NCBI GenBank assembly: GCA_020426595.1 | Contig: JAGQPS010000021.1 | Coordinates: forward strand, 1-32,570 | Source: Planctomycetales bacterium | GTDB taxonomy: Bacteria; Planctomycetota; Planctomycetia; Pirellulales; Pirellulaceae | DNA: 32,570 bases | Direction of reading: 5' to 3' | Shown: positions 1 through 7,470 of the stretch, piece after piece | How the letters are laid out: every line of letters starts with the position of its first letter | Numbering within the stretch: position 1 is the stretch's first letter | Translations under genes and position numbers: made by a program | The notes under the pieces: generated by a model | Database searches by the model: none | Seen by the model: the letters and a program-made list of their open reading frames with translations, nothing else | Told to the model about the DNA's origin: nothing

Positions 1-58
1 CAACTCGCCTTTTACTTGGGCACGAATCGCTTCCGGTGGACTTAATTCAACGGCCCGT

Positions 59-138
59 GACGCTTCGGGTTTCCTTTGGTTTCCCACGCTTCTTGAATTG
101 ATCCCCTGGGCTGACACCCGAAAATCGCGACATCAAGA
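59..138 (+). repeat. Dispersed repeat, copy A (5'-truncated)
   Basis: This stretch aligns with 30498-30578 on the same strand and with the reverse complement of about 19498-19578. All three share a 22-nt core that includes CTTCGGGTTTCCTTTGG. After it come a looser middle and a conserved end reading roughly CGCGACATCAAGA. Copy A lacks the roughly 95-nt upstream arm present in the other two copies. It ends one base before the stop codon of the ion channel gene. No protein is claimed for it. It is an intergenic repeat of unknown function. Confidence 0.8.
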
Positions 139-139
139 A

Positions 140-862
140 CTACTGTTCCAGATCGCGGGCCTTGGACAATGCGCTCGAGATGATTCCCGTGGGAACGGAG
201 ACGACGCCCAATCCGCAAAGCAGAATGACGAACGTGAAGATCTTTCCGCCGGCGGTGATCGGGTAGATGTCGCCATAGCCCACGGTCGTGAGTGTCGCGA
301 CGCCCCACCAGAGACTATGGAAGATCGAAGCGAATGCCTCCGGCTGTGCCTCGTGCTCGCAGTAGTAGATGCCCACCGCCGCGAAGTAGAGCATCATCAG
401 CGTCACGATCAGGTACAGCACCAATTCCTCCCGCGCGATGAGGAGCGCCTGGTGGAATCGTTGGATCGCGCGACTGTATCGCAGCAACTTGAAGACTCGA
501 AACAGCCGAAAGACACGAATGACCCTCAGCGACCGCAGGTCCACGCCCAACGAAAGATAGAAGGGAAGAATCGCGATCAGGTCGATCATCCCGTAAAGAC
601 TCAACGCATACGCCCAGCGTCGTTTCGCGGTGGCGAGTCGCACGCAGTACTCGATCGTGAAGATCACCACGATGACGGTTTCAATTCGCCTGAGCCAGGT
701 CCGACTCGCCGTGGAAAGATTGGGGAGTGTCTCGAGCGAGAACGTCACCATCGAGAGGATGATTAGCGATTGAATCGAGATGACGATGGCACGCTGCCAC
801 CAGGAATCTCGGGCCGCCGCCTCGATCACGGGAGGTTTCGGTTGGATGGATTCGTCGCTCAC
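140..862 (-). CDS. Voltage-gated potassium channel (Kv-type ion transporter)
   Basis: A six-helix cation channel of the inner membrane expected to conduct K+ in response to voltage. The selectivity filter TVGYGD is at about residues 193-198. The S4 voltage sensor is clear at about 110-128, with Arg or Lys at every third position (RSLRVIRVFRLFRVFKLLR). S1-S3 lie before it, and S5, pore helix and S6 after it. The C-terminus stops soon after S6, so there is no RCK or cyclic-nucleotide domain. At about 240 residues it has the length of a compact bacterial Kv channel. There is no ATG. I chose GTG at 862; the frame also has TTG at 892, which would add ten charged residues. The gene is followed directly by repeat copy A. 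Channel identity is firm, ion selectivity follows from the filter, and physiology is unknown. Confidence 0.92.
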   Translation of the reverse strand: MSDESIQPKPPVIEAAARDSWWQRAIVISIQSLIILSMVTFSLETLPNLSTASRTWLRRIETVIVVIFTIEYCVRLATAKRRWAYALSLYGMIDLIAILPFYLSLGVDLRSLRVIRVFRLFRVFKLLRYSRAIQRFHQALLIAREELVLYLIVTLMMLYFAAVGIYYCEHEAQPEAFASIFHSLWWGVATLTTVGYGDIYPITAGGKIFTFVILLCGLGVVSVPTGIISSALSKARDLEQ

Positions 863-1087
863 CTTACACCTGCGCTCGTCACGGAATCTCAAGGGTCCAG
901 GGACCCTCGATTAGAAGCGATAACCCGCGGCAGGTGAAAGACTCGGCGCGCGCTGTCAAGAAAGAGCCGACCACGCCGCGAGTCAAGCCGCGCGAAGCCA
1001 ACGCGACGATCTCGATACTGCGGCGCGAAAGCAACCAATTCCACGTCGATTGATCGGCGCGACAGCGCCAGATACCGACAAGCGAAA

Positions 1088-2131
1088 TCAACGTTGCCGA
1101 GCGGTCTTCTCGGAGAGCATCCGATCCAGTGCCTCGAAGACCCCGTCACTCCCCTGCTCCATGTCATCGAGCAGTCGCCCGAGTCGATGGAATTCAGTCG
1201 AAGGACCTTGCCGTAGAGCCTCGAAGACGTGCCGAGTCGCGTTGTGAACCTGAGCGTGCGGCGCCTCGAGGCTCGCGAACGAACCGGTCGCCGCGAATTG
1301 TTGCCGGCCATCGCCTTCGTAGTACCACTTGCCGAGTCGGCAGGAGTGGCAGTCGACGAATTCAAATACCGGCTCCCGCTCGATCACACTCAGGTAGGTA
1401 TTCACCTTCCAAATGATGTGGTCGAGCTTCGCGAGGCTCATGAAGACTCGGTCATTGGCCCGAGTGATTCGGTCGGTGGCGTCGACGTTCTTGTCGTTGG
1501 TCTCGATGATCCGCGAGTTGAACACGGTGACGCTGTCTCGGATTTGTTCCGACCGCTCATCCAAGTCCCGCATCCGCTCGGCGACTCGGCGCGAATTCTG
1601 CAAGATTCGCTCGACCGATTCCCCGATGCTCACCACCGCTCGTTGAGTCTGTTGTGAGAGTTCCTTGACTTCACTCGCGACCACCGCGAAGCCTCGGCCG
1701 GCATCTCCTGCACGAGCCGCCTCGATCGTGGCGTTGAGAGCCAAGAGGTTGGTTTGATCGGCGATGTCATCGATCAGTTCGACGAACTCGCGGATGCCGA
1801 GCAATTGCTTGTCGGTTTCCTCGGCCAAGTCACGCATCTCCGTGACCGAGTGACTTAGCTGCTGGGTCTCGCTCAGGATCGATTCCGATTCGCTGGAGAG
1901 TTTCTGGCAGTTCTCCTCGATCTGGCGACAGTTCGCGATGTTCTCAAGGTTGACCGATACCGACTCCGCGAGGTTTTTCTGAATGTTGAGCAGGCCTTGC
2001 TTGAGCCGCTGGTTTTCCCGTTTGAGGATGTCGGTGAGCTCGCAATCGTTCGCCGACGCCGCTGGCTCGTTCAAAACGAGGGCCGCCTCGGGCGCGTAAG
2101 CATGGTTCTCAACGGAAATCGCATTGGTCAC
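1088..2131 (-). CDS. Soluble methyl-accepting chemotaxis-like protein with CZB zinc-binding domain
   Basis: Residues 40-230 form a long helical methyl-accepting signalling domain. The hairpin tip with [19 protein letters not shown] lies at about 122-140 and is the part that contacts CheA and CheW in known receptors. Residues 235-345 match a CZB (chemoreceptor zinc-binding) domain. Its usual three-His, one-Cys site can be read as H237, C264 (in [12 protein letters not shown]), H292 and H296. There is no membrane segment or periplasmic sensor, so it should be cytoplasmic. CZB receptors of this kind are known to respond to zinc, and in some cases to hypochlorous acid at the zinc-bound Cys. No cheA, cheW or cheR is nearby, so it is an orphan that must act with distant partners. 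The start is GTG at 2131; no better in-frame start was seen. Confidence 0.9.
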   Translation of the reverse strand: MTNAISVENHAYAPEAALVLNEPAASANDCELTDILKRENQRLKQGLLNIQKNLAESVSVNLENIANCRQIEENCQKLSSESESILSETQQLSHSVTEMRDLAEETDKQLLGIREFVELIDDIADQTNLLALNATIEAARAGDAGRGFAVVASEVKELSQQTQRAVVSIGESVERILQNSRRVAERMRDLDERSEQIRDSVTVFNSRIIETNDKNVDATDRITRANDRVFMSLAKLDHIIWKVNTYLSVIEREPVFEFVDCHSCRLGKWYYEGDGRQQFAATGSFASLEAPHAQVHNATRHVFEALRQGPSTEFHRLGRLLDDMEQGSDGVFEALDRMLSEKTARQR

Positions 2132-2542
2132 GGCTTTGTCTCGCGGATCACCAAGGGGGGAAGGTGAGGTTTCGCGATAACGTAGATCGTTGTTGGCGCG
2201 AGTCGAGTGAACAGCTTCGCGGCGGTCGGTTGCCTACGCTTCGCGTTGCGGGTTGCGCCATCGGTGCCGAGGCAGCGTATTGGCGCGAAGATACGCAAGC
2301 TGTTCCAGTCGGGTCGGGAATTCTCACGCACAAATCGTGGCTTGCTCCTTACCGAGTGTTAAACTCGTCGACCACGATGGCACGAAGCTCCGTGTGTTGA
2401 CCTTGGAAGGTTCGGTCCCAAACAACCGTTCCTTCGAGCGTTGTGAGACGCGTCGGAATCGCATGGCTCACAACGACGGCACGGATCGCTTCTGGCACAT
2501 CGCGGGGTGAATTAGCCAACCTGCCTTGCCAGGGTGAGACTT
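2132..2542. promoter_or_regulatory. Divergent intergenic region between chemoreceptor and malQ
   Basis: These 411 nt separate two divergent genes and should hold both promoters. Short open frames exist on both strands but have no recognisable product. The only strong structure is the perfect inverted repeat at 2439-2475, listed separately. I could not place convincing -35/-10 pairs. Confidence 0.5.
2439..2475. promoter_or_regulatory. Operator-like inverted repeat upstream of malQ
   Basis: CGTTGTGAG (2439-2447) and CTCACAACG (2467-2475) are perfect 9-bp reverse complements separated by 19 nt. They end about 67 nt before the malQ start. The arms could bind a dimeric regulator or form a hairpin in the leader RNA. 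There is no U-run after it, so a terminator is unlikely. The regulator is unknown. Confidence 0.5.
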
Positions 2543-4126
2543 ATGCTCTCCGAATGCTTTGAAACGACGGCGCTCGCCGATTCGATCCTCCCTTATCGAG
2601 CCTCGGGAGTTCTGCTGCATCCGACCTCGCTGCCAGGGCGGCATGGGATCGGCGACCTTGGGCAAGCGGCATTTGAGTTCGTGGACTGGCTGCGCCAAGC
2701 CCATCAATCGCTATGGCAAGTCTTGCCGCTCGGGCCAACCGGATACGGTGACTCACCCTATTCGTCCCTGTCCAGTTTCGCTGGGAACCCACTGCTGATC
2801 TCCCTCGACCGGCTCGTCGAGGCTGGTGATCTTTCCAGTGAGGATTCCCAAACCGCTCAACTCGAGAGTCACGATCGCGTGGCGTTCGGCGAGGTCATCG
2901 CTCGCAAATCGCCGCTGCTCGTCAAGGCGGCTCGCCACTTTCTGGGTACCGCGAGTCATGAACGCCGGGCGGATTTCGAGAGCTTTTGCGATTCCAATGC
3001 GTCGTGGCTCGACGACTATGCCTTGTACATGGCGGTGAAGGAGCACTACGACGCTCATCCCGATCCGAGTCGTGGATGGGGTTGGAACGCCCGATGGGAC
3101 AAGGACATCGCGTCGCGGGATCCGGTCGCCGTGGCTCAGTGGCACAGCCAGGCTGGCGAAGCGATCGCCGTGCAGAAGGTCCTGCAGTTTTATTTCTTCT
3201 CGCAGTGGTCGGAGCTCAAGCGTTACGCCAACAGTCAAGGCATCGAGATCATTGGCGACGTTCCGATTTTCGTCGCGCTCGATAGCGCGGACGTTTGGTC
3301 GGCTCCCGATATGTTTCAGCTGGACGATAACCTGCAGCCGACTCACGTGGCCGGCGTTCCGCCTGACTACTTCAGCGCGACGGGACAGCGCTGGGGAAAT
3401 CCACTCTACGACTGGGACCGCATGAAGCTTGATGGCTTCTCGTGGTGGTTGAGTCGCTTCGAGCGGACGCGGGCCTTGGTCGATTACGTGCGAGTCGACC
3501 ATTTCCGTGGCTTCGCCGCGAACTGGTCGATTCCAGCCGATCAGCCGACCGCGATCCACGGTCAGTGGACTCCCGCGCCCGGACGCGAGTTGTTTTCCGC
3601 GATGAGGGACAAGTTCGGTGAGTTGCCAATCCTCGCCGAGGACTTGGGTTTGATCACCGAGGATGTCGAGGCGTTGCGGGATGAATATGGATTTCCCGGA
3701 ATGCGCGTGCTGCAGTTTGGTTTTGGAGAGCTGGGAGCCGGAGCCAACACGTTCCTGCCTTACGCCCATGTCCCCAACTGCGTGGTGTACACCGGCACAC
3801 ACGACAACGACACGGTGCGTGGCTGGTACGAGTCGTTGGGTGAGCAGGAACGAGGCAACGTCGCTACTTATCTTGGCTTCGAACCCGAGAATATCTCGTG
3901 GACCATGATTCGCCTCGCACTGTCCAGTGTCGGCAAGTTCGCCATCCTGCCGATGCAAGACTTGCTCGACCTCGGCAGCGAGGGACGAATGAATCGTCCC
4001 AGCATCGAGATGGGCAACTGGTCCTGGCGCATGTCGGGCGAATACCAACAACACGGCATCGATGGACGGCTCGCCGAACTCGTGCGAATTTACGGCCGTG
4101 ACGAGCGACGCTGGCAAAACGGCTGA
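2543..4126 (+). CDS. malQ: 4-alpha-glucanotransferase (amylomaltase, GH77)
   Basis: Transfers alpha-1,4-glucan segments between maltodextrins, releasing glucose, and works in cytoplasmic glycogen or maltodextrin turnover. The 527-residue length is usual for GH77. The N-terminus has the family pattern of a substrate-binding start (SGVLLHPTSLPG, then GIGDLG). The catalytic residues are visible: nucleophile D319 in DYVRVDHFRGF, acid/base E366 in ILAEDLG, and transition-state Asp D421 in GTHDNDTVRGW. The start is ATG at 2543, preceded at 8-nt spacing by AGGG. A GTG three codons upstream is less well placed. No glycogen synthase or phosphorylase gene is in the window, so the gene stands alone. The inverted repeat at 2439-2475 suggests its own regulation. 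A long open frame antisense to it is a codon-bias shadow. Confidence 0.97.
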   Translation: MLSECFETTALADSILPYRASGVLLHPTSLPGRHGIGDLGQAAFEFVDWLRQAHQSLWQVLPLGPTGYGDSPYSSLSSFAGNPLLISLDRLVEAGDLSSEDSQTAQLESHDRVAFGEVIARKSPLLVKAARHFLGTASHERRADFESFCDSNASWLDDYALYMAVKEHYDAHPDPSRGWGWNARWDKDIASRDPVAVAQWHSQAGEAIAVQKVLQFYFFSQWSELKRYANSQGIEIIGDVPIFVALDSADVWSAPDMFQLDDNLQPTHVAGVPPDYFSATGQRWGNPLYDWDRMKLDGFSWWLSRFERTRALVDYVRVDHFRGFAANWSIPADQPTAIHGQWTPAPGRELFSAMRDKFGELPILAEDLGLITEDVEALRDEYGFPGMRVLQFGFGELGAGANTFLPYAHVPNCVVYTGTHDNDTVRGWYESLGEQERGNVATYLGFEPENISWTMIRLALSSVGKFAILPMQDLLDLGSEGRMNRPSIEMGNWSWRMSGEYQQHGIDGRLAELVRIYGRDERRWQNG

Positions 4127-4144
4127 TCGACACGCGGAACTAAG

Positions 4145-4165
4145 GGGGCGAGTTGTCGTCGCCCC
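4145..4165. terminator. Hairpin between convergent malQ and secreted-protein gene
   Basis: GGGGCGA (4145-4151) and TCGCCCC (4159-4165) form a perfect 7-bp GC-rich stem with a 7-nt loop, 18 nt after the malQ stop and before the convergent gene ending at 4208. There is no clear U-tract on either side, so it is a possible bidirectional or factor-dependent terminator only. Confidence 0.4.
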
Positions 4166-4207
4166 GTCTCCCGTTCGCCGTCTCGCGTTCGCTGTGATGA
4201 CTCGACC

Positions 4208-4786
4208 CTAGTCTTGAACCGTGCGCAGTTCGACGTCTCGCTTCTCGCCGAGTCGATTGGGATTCTCTGGGTCGATATGCGGGCGGTAGTAACCGATCCA
4301 GACCGATCGTTGCTCTTCCTTCCGCCAGAGAATCATCATCCCATCCAGAGACTCTTCGTCGCCGTCGATCGGTTTGAAGTCGATCCGCCATTTGCCTCCG
4401 TCGATCCGACGCAGGTCGCCGATGCGACTCGGAGGCAACGCTCCGGGGAGTTCGACCGCTTCTCCATCGCGTCCCTCGCGCACGCGTGCTCGCAGGTTGC
4501 CGACGTCACCGAGTTCGACACGCACACGGGTGTCGAAGACTCCGTCGCCTTCCACACGAAACTGACCGCCTAGCGCCTTGTCATCGTCGGTCGCCTCGAT
4601 CTCAAACTCGAACACCGTCCCTTCGATGTCGTCGTTGACGCGGCGCGGGCGATTTTCCTGCGGCGCGGGGCGAACGCGAACCGCCGGTGGCGCGATCCGC
4701 TGAGCCTGAGCGCTGTTGTCACTCCAAACCAATGCACCAGCGACAACGGACCAAGCCGCGACGCGAATCAAGAGTCGTTGAGTCAT
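4208..4786 (-). CDS. Small secreted protein of unknown function
   Basis: This 192-residue protein begins with a typical signal peptide: Arg at positions 4 and 8, a hydrophobic stretch at about 9-22, and a cleavage-like SAQAQ near 26-30. The mature part has no domain I recognise. It is rich in acidic and basic residues and reads like a small beta-rich periplasmic or exported protein. It opens with a Pro/Arg-rich segment and ends with a WIGYYRP stretch. The ATG at 4786 is preceded by GGGAGAG at good spacing; the longer frame starting at 4819 adds a non-signal leader and is less likely. It converges with malQ. The function is unknown. Confidence 0.75.
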   Translation of the reverse strand: MTQRLLIRVAAWSVVAGALVWSDNSAQAQRIAPPAVRVRPAPQENRPRRVNDDIEGTVFEFEIEATDDDKALGGQFRVEGDGVFDTRVRVELGDVGNLRARVREGRDGEAVELPGALPPSRIGDLRRIDGGKWRIDFKPIDGDEESLDGMMILWRKEEQRSVWIGYYRPHIDPENPNRLGEKRDVELRTVQD

Positions 4787-4940
4787 CGATACTCTCCCGA
4801 GAACGGTACGAATCACCAAGTCGATGGAGTGATCTCTCCAGTGTCAAAACACACCGTTCGGCGACTTTGCCGCATCCGGTTGTTCCCCACGTTTTTCATT
4901 CGCATTGCCTGGGAGCTGACATGTGGCATCGATTTTTTGC

Positions 4941-4967
4941 CACGAAGGACACGAAGAGCACGAAGGA
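4941..4967 (+). repeat. 9-nt repeat array, downstream arm of the GxxExxY cassette
   Basis: Three copies of a 9-nt unit CACGAAGRN lie in tandem directly next to the stop codon of the GxxExxY gene, which reads on the opposite strand. The array is preceded by a run of six T at 4933-4938. Its central 15 nt ACGAAGAGCACGAAG (4951-4965) is the exact reverse complement of 5342-5356 on the other side of the gene. Confidence 0.85.
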
Positions 4968-4969
4968 AA

Positions 4970-5341
4970 TCAGAGCACAAACCGTTTCATTCCGTCTTTC
5001 AGTTTGGTTGCGTTGAAGTTCATCAGAAGTCCGAGGTTCACTCCCGCCAATTTCATATAGGTCAGCAGCTGTGCCTCGTGAATCCCCAAGAGCTTCTCAA
5101 CGCTCTTCAATTCGATAATGAGCTGGTTCTCAACGAGGACGTCAATGCGGTATCCACAGTCGAGGAAAACGTCTTTGTATCGAACAGGTTGTGCAAGTTG
5201 GAGCTTAAAGCCAATGTCGTTGCGACTTAATTCATGTGCCAAGCACTGTTCGTACGCCGACTCGAGCAGTCCCGGCCCGAGGTGACGATGGACTTCAATA
5301 GCACAACCGATGACGCGATTGGATAAATCGTCGAATTCCAT
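4970..5341 (-). CDS. GxxExxY family protein
   Basis: This 123-residue protein carries the family's name motif as G24-LLE-SAY30. It also has a nuclease-like D67 followed by E77-L-K79 (RIDVLVENQLIIELKS), which is the pattern of PD-(D/E)XK enzymes. A conserved HEAQLLTYMK stretch is near 88-97. The cellular role of the family is not established. A nuclease-like fold is inferred from the D..ExK pattern. The ATG at 5341 is the family's usual start, and 123 residues is a usual size. A longer frame to 5557 would translate the repeat array and run into the neighbouring peptidase gene. The gene is bracketed by inverted 9-nt repeats, so it looks like a discrete cassette inserted between the peptidase and the secreted-protein gene. 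Confidence 0.9.
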   Translation of the reverse strand: MEFDDLSNRVIGCAIEVHRHLGPGLLESAYEQCLAHELSRNDIGFKLQLAQPVRYKDVFLDCGYRIDVLVENQLIIELKSVEKLLGIHEAQLLTYMKLAGVNLGLLMNFNATKLKDGMKRFVL

Positions 5342-5360
5342 CTTCGTGCTCTTCGTGGTG
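5342..5360 (-). repeat. 9-nt repeat array, upstream arm of the GxxExxY cassette
   Basis: Read on the minus strand this is two tandem 9-nt units (CACGAAGAG, CACGAAG..) immediately before the ATG of the GxxExxY gene. It occupies the ribosome-binding region, where no ordinary Shine-Dalgarno sequence is seen. It is inverted relative to the array at 4941-4967. Confidence 0.8.
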
Positions 5361-5490
5361 CCTATCTTTTCTCGGCCCGTCCATCTCGACTTAAGTGGCG
5401 AACTACGGGCAAACACGAAATGCCGATGGGAAGTGGCGGAAGGTCGGCGCTGCTCGCGACCACGCAGCATGGCCTGGCCCGCAATCCGGA

Positions 5491-6663
5491 TCACTCTCCC
5501 GTCGCCAATCGCTTCGCCACCGAGCAGGCGAAAAGAAACTCCGGGATGTCGGCCCACTCCGTCTTCATGTGTTGATTACGTTGGCCGCATCCGAGCGTCA
5601 CCGTGGGAATTCCGCGGCTCGAGAGCCAGTTCGCGTCGAGGCCACCGTTGGAGATCGCCAGTTCCGGGGTTTTTCCAGTCGCCTCGACCGCCTGGGCGGC
5701 GGCTCGCACCGTCGGAGAATCGTCGGCCAATCGGAACGACTCGTAGTCGACTCGACCATCAAACGAAACTTCGCCGTGCTGTCCCGCCTCGTTCGCGACT
5801 TGCTCGGCCGCTATCGCGAACGCCCGCTCGATTTCCGCGACGATACGAGATCGAAATATTGGGTCGTGGCTTCTCGCTTCGGCGCGTAGCCGCACGTAAT
5901 CGCAGACGACGTTGGTGGCGTTACCCCCACTGATGACTCCGATGTTCGACGTCCCCCGCGACTTGCCCTTCCGAATTGCTCCATGCCAACCTTTGCTCTG
6001 CAGCTGGGCGATCGCCAGTCCCGCGATCGCGATCGCGCTGACTCCCTGTTCCGGGGCTCCGCCGGCATGACTCGCGATGCCTCGGACCTCGATCGTCATG
6101 CGGTAGCCGCCCGTCGCTCCGATCGTGAGTTTCTCGGGGCTACCGCCATCCCAGTTGAACGCCAATGCCGGCTTGCCCAGCAGACTTTTGTCGACGAGCC
6201 GGGCGCCGTGCAATCCCGTTTCCTCCTGCACCGTCCAGAGAAACGTGAGTGGCGGATGCGGGATCGACTCCCGCAGCAGTTCGATCGCGGCACCCAGGAT
6301 CACGGCGCAGCCCGCGCGGTTGTCGGCCCCTAGGCCAGTCTCCTTGTTCCGAGATTCGATCCGCGTTCCCTTCTTGACCGGCTCGCAACCCACGCAAATC
6401 GGAACCGTGTCGAGGTGGGCCATCAGCAATCGAGTCGGTCCAGTCGTCGAGCCGGGGAAGCGGCAGATCAGGTTGCCGACTCCCGAACGAACGGGAGTCT
6501 TGTCACCCGCCCGATCCTCGGTGATCCACTCGCTCTTGGCTCCCGCCGCCAGCAATTCGGCTCGAACATGATCGGAGACGGCTCGCTCCTCGCCACTCGT
6601 CCCGGGAATCGCCAGCAGCTTCAGCAACCGTTCGATCCGTTCCGTTCGCAGGGCCTGGGTCAT
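5491..6663 (-). CDS. M20 family metallopeptidase (peptidase T-like)
   Basis: A two-zinc hydrolase of the M20/M25/M40 group, expected to cleave small peptides or acylated amino acids in the cytoplasm. The metal and catalytic residues are all visible: H83 and D85 in LLMAHLDTVP, bridging D114 in GLGADNRAGCA, catalytic E147 and ligand E148 in VQEETGLHGA, D172 in NWDGG, and H365 in CGQRNQHMKTEW. A dimerisation-type insert with GIASHAGGAPEQG lies between. The closest family by motif is tripeptidase T, although the substrate cannot be read from sequence. I chose ATG at 6663 (MTQALR); ATG at 6669 is equally possible. The frame runs to 6852, but that leader has no family features. The gene is divergent from the gene at 6894. 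Confidence 0.93.
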   Translation of the reverse strand: MTQALRTERIERLLKLLAIPGTSGEERAVSDHVRAELLAAGAKSEWITEDRAGDKTPVRSGVGNLICRFPGSTTGPTRLLMAHLDTVPICVGCEPVKKGTRIESRNKETGLGADNRAGCAVILGAAIELLRESIPHPPLTFLWTVQEETGLHGARLVDKSLLGKPALAFNWDGGSPEKLTIGATGGYRMTIEVRGIASHAGGAPEQGVSAIAIAGLAIAQLQSKGWHGAIRKGKSRGTSNIGVISGGNATNVVCDYVRLRAEARSHDPIFRSRIVAEIERAFAIAAEQVANEAGQHGEVSFDGRVDYESFRLADDSPTVRAAAQAVEATGKTPELAISNGGLDANWLSSRGIPTVTLGCGQRNQHMKTEWADIPEFLFACSVAKRLATGE

Positions 6664-6893
6664 TTTCATGTGGCGTACTTTTCGGTTGAAGCATGGTCGG
6701 GCGATCGCCCGCGAGTGAGCCTCGCGGCGCGTCATCGGTACTGGCTGGGGCATCCGTCGGTCCATCGCACGACGCCCGCATTTTAACGGGCCGGGTGCCG
6801 CTGGGGAGCCAAGCGGTTTATGCTCTGGAAACTTGAGAAACAGCCAACCCAAATACCGGGCCAGGGCACGGTCACGAGAACGAAGGAGCGGGG

Positions 6894-7331
6894 ATGCGCG
6901 TATTCATCGCGGGAGTCATGCAAGGGTCGAGCCACGCGACCGACGTGCATTGCCAGGAGTATCGCGGGCGGATCGAAGCGGCGGTGAGGCGGGCCTTGCC
7001 CGACGCGTCGATCTACGACCCCTGGGCCAACCATCGGGAGTCGCTGACCTACGACGATCTGACCGGCAAGCAGGTCTTTCTCGAGCACAACCAGATGTGT
7101 GGCGAGGTCGACGCGGTGGTCGCCTTTCTGCCCCAGGCGTCGATGGGGACCGCGATCGAAATGTGGGAGGCTTTTCGCAACCATCGGAAGGTGATCTCGA
7201 TCAGCCCGATGGCTCACAATTGGGCGATCAAGTTCATCAGCGATCATCGCTTCGAGAGCCTGGACGAACTTGACCAAGCCGCCGATGATGGAACGTTGGC
7301 CCAGCTGCTCACCGCGCCGCCGACTCATTGA
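6894..7331 (+). CDS. Nucleoside 2-deoxyribosyltransferase-like protein
   Basis: This 145-residue protein has the outline of the nucleoside deoxyribosyltransferase fold. It opens with a strand and glycine turn (MRVFIAGVMQ), has an acidic DAVVAFLP strand at 73-80, and then GTAIEM at 85-90. E89 sits where the catalytic Glu of that fold usually lies, and YDPW at 41-44 lines the likely pocket. Such enzymes cleave or exchange the N-glycosidic bond of nucleosides, and related proteins are used on other nucleotide ligands. The exact substrate is unknown. The ATG at 6894 is preceded by GGAG at 6883-6886, a good start. The gene lies ahead of rlmN in the same direction with a 139-nt gap. Confidence 0.65.
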   Translation: MRVFIAGVMQGSSHATDVHCQEYRGRIEAAVRRALPDASIYDPWANHRESLTYDDLTGKQVFLEHNQMCGEVDAVVAFLPQASMGTAIEMWEAFRNHRKVISISPMAHNWAIKFISDHRFESLDELDQAADDGTLAQLLTAPPTH

Positions 7332-7401
7332 TCGACTTCGCGGCGTCTCGCCGAACCAGAAACGAGACTGCTTTCTCGAGAGGATCCGTCGTTCGAGGCA
7401 G

Positions 7402-7429
7402 GCGAGACCGACGGTTCGGCATGTCTCGC
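7402..7429. other. Inverted repeat in the leader of rlmN
   Basis: GCGAGAC (7402-7408) and GTCTCGC (7423-7429) are perfect reverse complements with a 14-nt loop that itself contains CCGA/TCGG. It lies 41 nt before the rlmN start. It may be a leader hairpin or a weak terminator for the upstream gene; no U-run follows. Confidence 0.35.
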
Positions 7430-7470
7430 GACCACAGCGATCCAGGTCTTGTCTTTTGGAAACCGTATCC

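Noticed and set aside
2753..4117. 454-residue open frame antisense to malQ
   Set aside because: malQ has complete GH77 catalytic motifs. The opposite frame has no recognisable domain and is a product of GC-rich codon use.
4165..4192. Near-identical 14-nt tandem pair CCGTCTCCCGTTCG / CCGTCTCGCGTTCG
   Set aside because: Two copies only, low complexity and next to the hairpin; no function suggested.
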